Assembly: GCA_017308375.1 (NCBI GenBank)
Contig: JAFKEW010000058.1
Span: 1 to 64,000, forward strand
DNA from: Alphaproteobacteria bacterium
GTDB lineage: Bacteria; Pseudomonadota; Alphaproteobacteria; Micropepsales; Micropepsaceae
Direction of reading: 5' to 3'
Length of the DNA: 64,000 bases
The position numbers were made by a program, and so were the translations under genes. Under the pieces are notes generated by a model. The model was given only the letters and a program-made list of their open reading frames with translations. It had not been told where the DNA came from and searched no databases. Positions within the stretch are counted from its first letter, which is position 1. Each line of letters starts with the position of its first letter. Shown piece by piece: positions 60,198 through 64,000 of this stretch.

Positions 60198-62687
60198 CTA
60201 TGCCGCGATGCTGTCGCGCCATGGGATGTCGGCCCCGATCGACGCATAGGCATCTTCGACGTAAGCCGACAGCAATGGGCTTTCCGATGCCGCCAGCGCC
60301 GAATAGAGGGAGCCTGCATATTCGTGGCTGATCAGCACCATCTTGCCGTCAGGGCTGGGCTGCACGATGCCGAAGCTCACATTGACGTCCCACAGTTCTT
60401 CCCATGTCTCGATCGCGGCGAACGACCAGGTGATGACCTTCCCTTCCGTTTGTGCATTCGGCACCCAGAGCTGCGGTACGTTGCCGATGGCCACGGGCTT
60501 CTCGCCGGTGACCCAGCTTCCCCGTGCCCTCCCCGCAGGATCGGTGATGGTGAAATGGGTCGCGTCCGTGAAGGTGAGAGTCCACGTGCCCAGATTGGCA
60601 TACTGCGACCCGCGCTCGCTGAGCGGCAGGACCTTGACCTGATCGGGATCGCTGACCGTCTGTTTGACGAACTGGGCATAGTAGACTTCGGGATTGAGGC
60701 CGCCGCCATAGGCCGTGCTGAGCCGGCCGGCATTGCTCTTCAGCTTCCAGTCCAGAACCGGCGCCCAGCCCGCGTCGTAACCCTTCAGCTTTTTGACCAT
60801 CATGCCGAGGACGCCGCAGAGATAATCCTCCTGCCACCAACCCATTGAGGTGCGGCTGGTGCCGGAGCCGAAGATCTGTTCCTTCGGCGTGGTGCCATTG
60901 ACGAAGGTATCGACAAGATATTTCAGGTTGGCGTCGAGCACCTGTTGCCAGAACGATTTCGGCAACAGTGTCGGACTTTGGATCAAGTCCGCGGCGAGGT
61001 GGCAGAACACCGCCGAGCGCAACATCCACGCATAGCCGCGGGTCTGCGCCAGATCGAAGATGAACAGCTTGCCGCCAGCCGCCTTGCGCGCCGGATCGAG
61101 GGCGGAGCCATCATAATGCTCGCCGCCCAGATAGAAATTGATCTGATACTGCAATTCTTCGGCATGGAACGGATCGCCGGTGGAGAGGAACGGCAGATAA
61201 GACAGGCAGGGATGATGCGCATCGTCCGGCCGCAAGAAATCGCCGGGATATTTCGGGTCAATCTTGGTGACGAAGATCGGCGGAGTGGAAGTTGCCACCG
61301 AATAGGTATTGGCAAGCGGCAGCTTCCGCCAATCCTGAATGCCATCGTTATCGTCATTGATGTGCCATGGCCCGGTTGCGGAGGCTTCAGCCCACTGCAT
61401 CATGGAATCATAGGCTATGGCATCGCCCGTCGCCATGTAACAGGCGGCGTGTTCCGGCATGATGCCGATATCGAACCGCTCGCCCGTCTGGCCCATGAAG
61501 GTGGTGATGGTGGAATTGTCCATGATCGCGGCGGGCAAAACCGAATTGAGCAGTTGAGCCCTGGTCAGCCGCGTCCGCGCGTAAGCCGGAACCAGTTGCT
61601 TGCTGACAAGCTGTTCAGGGGTTTGCACGCGTGGCCGCGGGCTGGATTGCCAGCGCCAGCGCGCCAGCCAGAAATGCTTCGGCGCCGTGATCTCCGGTGA
61701 GATCGGCGCGTCGTCATAGAACACCTGGAACGTGTAGGGTTCATCGAAGGTCGCAGGATTGGCCGTCTTCGGGGCGCCATAGAGCGAAATCGCCTCCACG
61801 CGCGCGTTGTCGCGATCGGGCCGAAAGAACACGCGCCACAACCCGTCATCGCTGGTGACGACCAGATTGCGTTGCGTAATACGAGCATGGGGCACCACAA
61901 AATCACCGAGATCACGCGCAGCCGAGCCCAGAAATGTGAATTGGGTCGCATCCTTGAACGTGATCACGGCCTTGAGCTTTGCCGGGTCTTTGGGCGTACC
62001 TGGCTCCGCGGAGCCGGTGGCCACGGGCGGCATCGGCGTGGCCACGACCGGCGCTGGCGGGACTGGCGGCTGCGTGGTGCCACCGCTCGCGGGCGGCGTC
62101 GGCGTGCCGGTGTTCGGCGGTGACCAGACGCCATCGGGAAGCGGCACAGGCGTTTCCGGCCAAATCTGTGTCGGCGGCGTGGCGATCGAGCCCCATTGGA
62201 AAAGGGCGATACATCCGTCCAGAATGACGGTGCCGCCGTTCTGCACGTCGGCAAACGTGGGTGCGCCAGTGGCCGGATCATCCGCGCCCTGTTTCCAGCG
62301 TGCGTTGTATTTTTTGCTGAGCGCGATGACGTTGGAGGCGCCTTGCGCCGGGTGATAGGGCGTCTTGAGATCGAACGTCGAAAAGGTGACCACTGTGGCC
62401 AGCGCTGGCGGTTGCGCACCCTCCTGCCCTTCACCGTCCGCCGGCGGCGTGTCGGCGCTGCCCTGGTTCTGGTCCTGCGGCGGGGGACTATCAGACGGCT
62501 GATCGCCGTTCGGATCGTTCGGGCCGTCATCGGCCGGCGGATCAGTATCCACGGGCGGAGGCGGATCATTGCCGGCCGGAAGTGTCGGCGTTTCACCGGC
62601 CGCCAGCTCGTCGATCAATCCGAAGAAAAACGCGCACAGCGCATCGCAAGCCGCTTTTGCAAGCGACTTCAGTTTATCAGTGTTCAT
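60198..62687 (-). CDS. Large phage-region protein of unknown function
   Basis: The protein is 829 residues or so from ATG 62687; the upstream extension overlaps the next gene and is rejected. The layout is: amphipathic N-terminus (1-30), an acidic Pro/Asp/Gln-rich linker (about 31-90), a short beta-rich segment, a second Pro/Thr/Ala-rich linker (about 185-230), then a beta segment beginning ITFKDATQFTF (about 240), and a roughly 450-residue Trp/Tyr-rich helical domain. Near residue 700 a second copy of the beta segment occurs (LTFTDATHFTI...GRARGSWV). No catalytic motif is recognised. It lies directly after the lysis genes, so a virion-associated or secreted protein is possible. Confidence 0.6.
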   Translation of the reverse strand: MNTDKLKSLAKAACDALCAFFFGLIDELAAGETPTLPAGNDPPPPVDTDPPADDGPNDPNGDQPSDSPPPQDQNQGSADTPPADGEGQEGAQPPALATVVTFSTFDLKTPYHPAQGASNVIALSKKYNARWKQGADDPATGAPTFADVQNGGTVILDGCIALFQWGSIATPPTQIWPETPVPLPDGVWSPPNTGTPTPPASGGTTQPPVPPAPVVATPMPPVATGSAEPGTPKDPAKLKAVITFKDATQFTFLGSAARDLGDFVVPHARITQRNLVVTSDDGLWRVFFRPDRDNARVEAISLYGAPKTANPATFDEPYTFQVFYDDAPISPEITAPKHFWLARWRWQSSPRPRVQTPEQLVSKQLVPAYARTRLTRAQLLNSVLPAAIMDNSTITTFMGQTGERFDIGIMPEHAACYMATGDAIAYDSMMQWAEASATGPWHINDDNDGIQDWRKLPLANTYSVATSTPPIFVTKIDPKYPGDFLRPDDAHHPCLSYLPFLSTGDPFHAEELQYQINFYLGGEHYDGSALDPARKAAGGKLFIFDLAQTRGYAWMLRSAVFCHLAADLIQSPTLLPKSFWQQVLDANLKYLVDTFVNGTTPKEQIFGSGTSRTSMGWWQEDYLCGVLGMMVKKLKGYDAGWAPVLDWKLKSNAGRLSTAYGGGLNPEVYYAQFVKQTVSDPDQVKVLPLSERGSQYANLGTWTLTFTDATHFTITDPAGRARGSWVTGEKPVAIGNVPQLWVPNAQTEGKVITWSFAAIETWEELWDVNVSFGIVQPSPDGKMVLISHEYAGSLYSALAASESPLLSAYVEDAYASIGADIPWRDSIAA

Positions 62688-62700
62688 GTGATTTTGCCTT

Positions 62701-62973
62701 TCAGCGTTCGCTTTGCTGCATCCGGTCAACCTTGTCCTCGATGCGGTTGAGCCGGGCGATGATGTCTTGCTGGGTGGATTTGATGGCGATGTCGTTGGCG
62801 GCTGCCTTTTGCTCCACCACGGCCATGCGGGCTGGCAGTTTTGCGGAAACAAGGTCGTCAAGCTTGCTCTGTCCGATGCCCAACTGATAGGCGAGGCCCA
62901 GCACCGCCAGCAATGCTGGAAACGCGATCAAGAGATTGCCCAGCGTGACCGTGGGCGAATAGGAAATCCGCAT
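62701..62973 (-). CDS. Small membrane protein with C-terminal coiled coil
   Basis: The protein is 90 residues from ATG 62973 with GAGGG 8-12 bases upstream (GTG 62994 is an alternative). It has one membrane helix (LGNLLIAFPALLAVLGLAYQLGI) and a coiled-coil tail (VVEQKAAANDIAIKSTQQDIIARLNRIEDKVDRM). Similar one-helix/coiled-coil proteins occur in phage lysis regions, sometimes as holin-like or accessory proteins. The assignment is by context. Confidence 0.6.
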   Translation of the reverse strand: MRISYSPTVTLGNLLIAFPALLAVLGLAYQLGIGQSKLDDLVSAKLPARMAVVEQKAAANDIAIKSTQQDIIARLNRIEDKVDRMQQSER

Positions 62974-63024
62974 CTTTGCACCCTCGTTTGACACTGCCCC
63001 AGCCCTTTCTATGTGCTACGCAAC

Positions 63025-63306
63025 TCAGATTGTGTGTTTCCAATTCGTCACGGTTTCGTGGACCTTCCCCAACCGTGAAAAGCATTCCTGATACGCGTCC
63101 CACATCCGATTGATATATTCGGCCAGAACCTTGTCATCATCGGTCACCGGCGGCGGCCCCACCCATGTGCAGGTGGTGGGCGGCATGGCCGGATAGATGA
63201 CCAGGCTACTGGCTTCCGGCGGCGACACCCGTGGTGTCGTTTCGCATGCGGTCAACGAGCAGGCGAAAAGCAGGGCTGCTGGCGCAAGCCTTCGTGGATG
63301 GAACAT
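63025..63306 (-). CDS. Rz1-like outer-membrane spanin lipoprotein
   Basis: A 93-residue protein with a lipobox signal (LLFACSLTACETT). The mature part is Pro/Thr-rich (PPEASSLVIYPAMPPTTCTWVGPPPVTDD), as usual for o-spanins. The first 101 bases overlap the 3' part of the Rz-like gene in another reading frame. It would bridge to the inner-membrane partner for outer-membrane disruption at lysis. Confidence 0.75.
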   Translation of the reverse strand: MFHPRRLAPAALLFACSLTACETTPRVSPPEASSLVIYPAMPPTTCTWVGPPPVTDDDKVLAEYINRMWDAYQECFSRLGKVHETVTNWKHTI

Positions 63307-63625
63307 CTTTCAGCTTCCTCAAAAAATCGGCGTTCGACGCGGCGCGGACACGATCGGCCTTGGCAAGCTGATCAAGCTGATCCCGCAAGCGATCGGTTTG
63401 CGCGCTGACCGCCGCGACAACGGCCGCGTTGGCATCGGCCCTGCCCTTCTCATGCGCAGCCTTGCAGGTCTCCGCATCCTTCTGGGCCGTCAGGATCGGG
63501 ACCTGATCGACATATCCGCGCGTCGCGTAGCCGCCGTAAAACACCGCACCGAACACGACGGCATAGCCAAGAAGCGCCCAGCCGCCGCCAAAGGTGCCTG
63601 TGAACAGGCCCAACAATTTACCCAT
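63206..63625 (-). CDS. Rz-like inner-membrane spanin
   Basis: A 139-residue protein with one N-terminal membrane helix (WALLGYAVVFGAVFYGGYATRG) followed by a periplasmic coiled-coil-like helix (CKAAHEKGRADANAAVVAAVSAQTDRLRDQLDQLAKADRVRAAS). This is the Rz/i-spanin layout. Its start overlaps the preceding 51-residue gene by 8 bases, and the Rz1-like gene starts inside it. It is part of the phage lysis cassette. Confidence 0.75.
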   Translation of the reverse strand: MGKLLGLFTGTFGGGWALLGYAVVFGAVFYGGYATRGYVDQVPILTAQKDAETCKAAHEKGRADANAAVVAAVSAQTDRLRDQLDQLAKADRVRAASNADFLRKLKDVPSTKACASSPAFRLLVDRMRNDTTGVAAGSQ

Positions 63626-63773
63626 TGGGGCGATCTTTCTTGTCCTGCCGGACCAGCCGTCCGCCGATGCCGAAAACCAGAAGGCCGATGGAGAGTGCCG
63701 TCACCATCCAGGTTGGAAAGTGCTGCTTCAGATCGTCAGGAATGCCGCTCTTGGCCTCGTCCACCAGCTTCAT
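63618..63773 (-). CDS. 51-residue membrane protein of the lysis cassette
   Basis: Reading the minus strand from ATG 63773 gives a 51-residue protein ending at TAA 63618-63620. It begins MKLVDEAKSGIPDDLKQHFP, has one membrane helix (WMVTALSIGLLVFGIGG) and ends RLVRQDKKDRPNG. It is coupled to the Rz-like gene by an 8-base overlap. Possible roles are a holin or antiholin-like protein or a spanin-associated protein; only size and context support this. Confidence 0.55.
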   Translation of the reverse strand: MKLVDEAKSGIPDDLKQHFPTWMVTALSIGLLVFGIGGRLVRQDKKDRPNG

Positions 63774-63787
63774 GGGATGCCCCTATG

Positions 63788-63961
63788 TCAGAGTGTGAGC
63801 AGCGTGCCGAGCAACAGGCCGAGCAGGAACGTGACGGGCAGAACCCACCACAGATGCCGCGCCGCCCAGGACAGGGCCTTGGTCAGCTCCATTTTCCCGG
63901 CACTGGAAAGCCCAGCCCAGATGCGCTTGGCTTCGGCAATGGCTTCATCTTCGAATGTCAT
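63788..63961 (-). CDS. 57-residue membrane protein of the lysis cassette
   Basis: Reading the minus strand from ATG 63961 gives a 57-residue protein ending at TGA 63788-63790. It begins MTFEDEAIAEAKRIWAGL, has one long C-terminal membrane helix (HLWWVLPVTFLLGLLLGTLL) and ends TL. The start overlaps the stop of an upstream gene (ATGA). It is a candidate holin-like protein by position; the family is not recognised. Confidence 0.55.
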   Translation of the reverse strand: MTFEDEAIAEAKRIWAGLSSAGKMELTKALSWAARHLWWVLPVTFLLGLLLGTLLTL

Positions 63962-64000
63962 GACAATTCCCCTTCGTGTGGATCTTCGATGACGAGTTCG
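63958..64000 (-). CDS. C-terminal end of a further phage gene (continues beyond window)
   Basis: On the minus strand the sequence from base 64000 reads in frame ELVIEDPHEGELS and ends at TGA (63958-63960), overlapping the next start as ATGA. Only about 13 codons are visible, so no function can be given; the overlap with the next gene is the main support. Confidence 0.35.
   Translation of the reverse strand, partial: ELVIEDPHEGELS

Overview
The window reads as a GC-rich alphaproteobacterial chromosome. The best evidence is the contiguous minus-strand block at 42-55 kb: mutL, two M16 peptidases, a DUF3035 lipoprotein, lspA, ileS, ribF, a MaoC hydratase, a TIGR01459 HAD protein and a TipF-like degenerate EAL protein. 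This core gene set and order are typical of Alphaproteobacteria. A Rhizomicrobium/Micropepsaceae-like host is possible but cannot be shown from sequence alone. No rRNA, intact tRNA or CRISPR array was seen.

Region 1 (1-13.8 kb) is an accessory catabolic region. On the plus strand are the end of a carboxymuconolactone-decarboxylase-family gene, an ornithine-cyclodeaminase-family gene, an in-frame fusion of a double-cupin (gentisate-dioxygenase-like) protein to an N-terminally truncated DapA/NahE-type lyase, and a Rieske oxygenase alpha/beta pair. A MarR regulator faces a MetE-C-like methyltransferase across a perfect palindrome. A minus-strand four-gene operon follows, coupled by 4-base ATGA overlaps: APH-type kinase, enolase paralogue, D-2-hydroxyacid dehydrogenase and alpha/beta hydrolase. 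An NTF2-like gene and glcDEF (glycolate/D-2-hydroxyacid oxidase) close the region. One possible logic is glycolate/glyoxylate/hydroxypyruvate to glycerate to 2-phosphoglycerate to PEP, but the enolase and hydrolase both lack a conserved active-site residue, so another substrate is equally possible.

Region 2 (15-22.9 kb) is mostly housekeeping: small proteins, a Leu/Phe-type dehydrogenase divergent from phhA, a PEGA-like lipoprotein, a DsbD/ScsB-type reductase, an MDR oxidoreductase and rsmD.

Region 3 (22.9-42 kb) looks like one uptake-and-degradation locus: three glutathione-transferase-like proteins, three MFS transporters, a membrane protein with a DUF1330-like domain, two closely related TonB-dependent receptors (one frameshifted), an acyl-CoA ligase, a formylglycine-generating enzyme and two Cys-type sulfatases. 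Four promoters here (GST at 28442, both receptors, the lead sulfatase) carry the same 18-bp element, GAAY-N10-GTTM, 55-61 bases before the start codon. This suggests a single regulon for a sulfated and probably electrophilic or aromatic substrate, and it is the strongest candidate for an undescribed system in the window.

Region 4 (42-55.3 kb) is the conserved core described above, with copies of a GC-rich palindromic intergenic repeat on its flank.

Region 5 (55.6-64 kb) is a prophage or phage-derived island. It starts near a tRNA-Ser-like 3' fragment (candidate att site) and carries a DNA methyltransferase, a degenerate SRAP/YedK protein, a HicAB-like module with two matching operators, several small zinc-ribbon proteins, an 828-residue protein of unknown function, and a lysis cassette with overlapping Rz/Rz1-type spanins and two very short membrane proteins. 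No integrase is visible inside the window.
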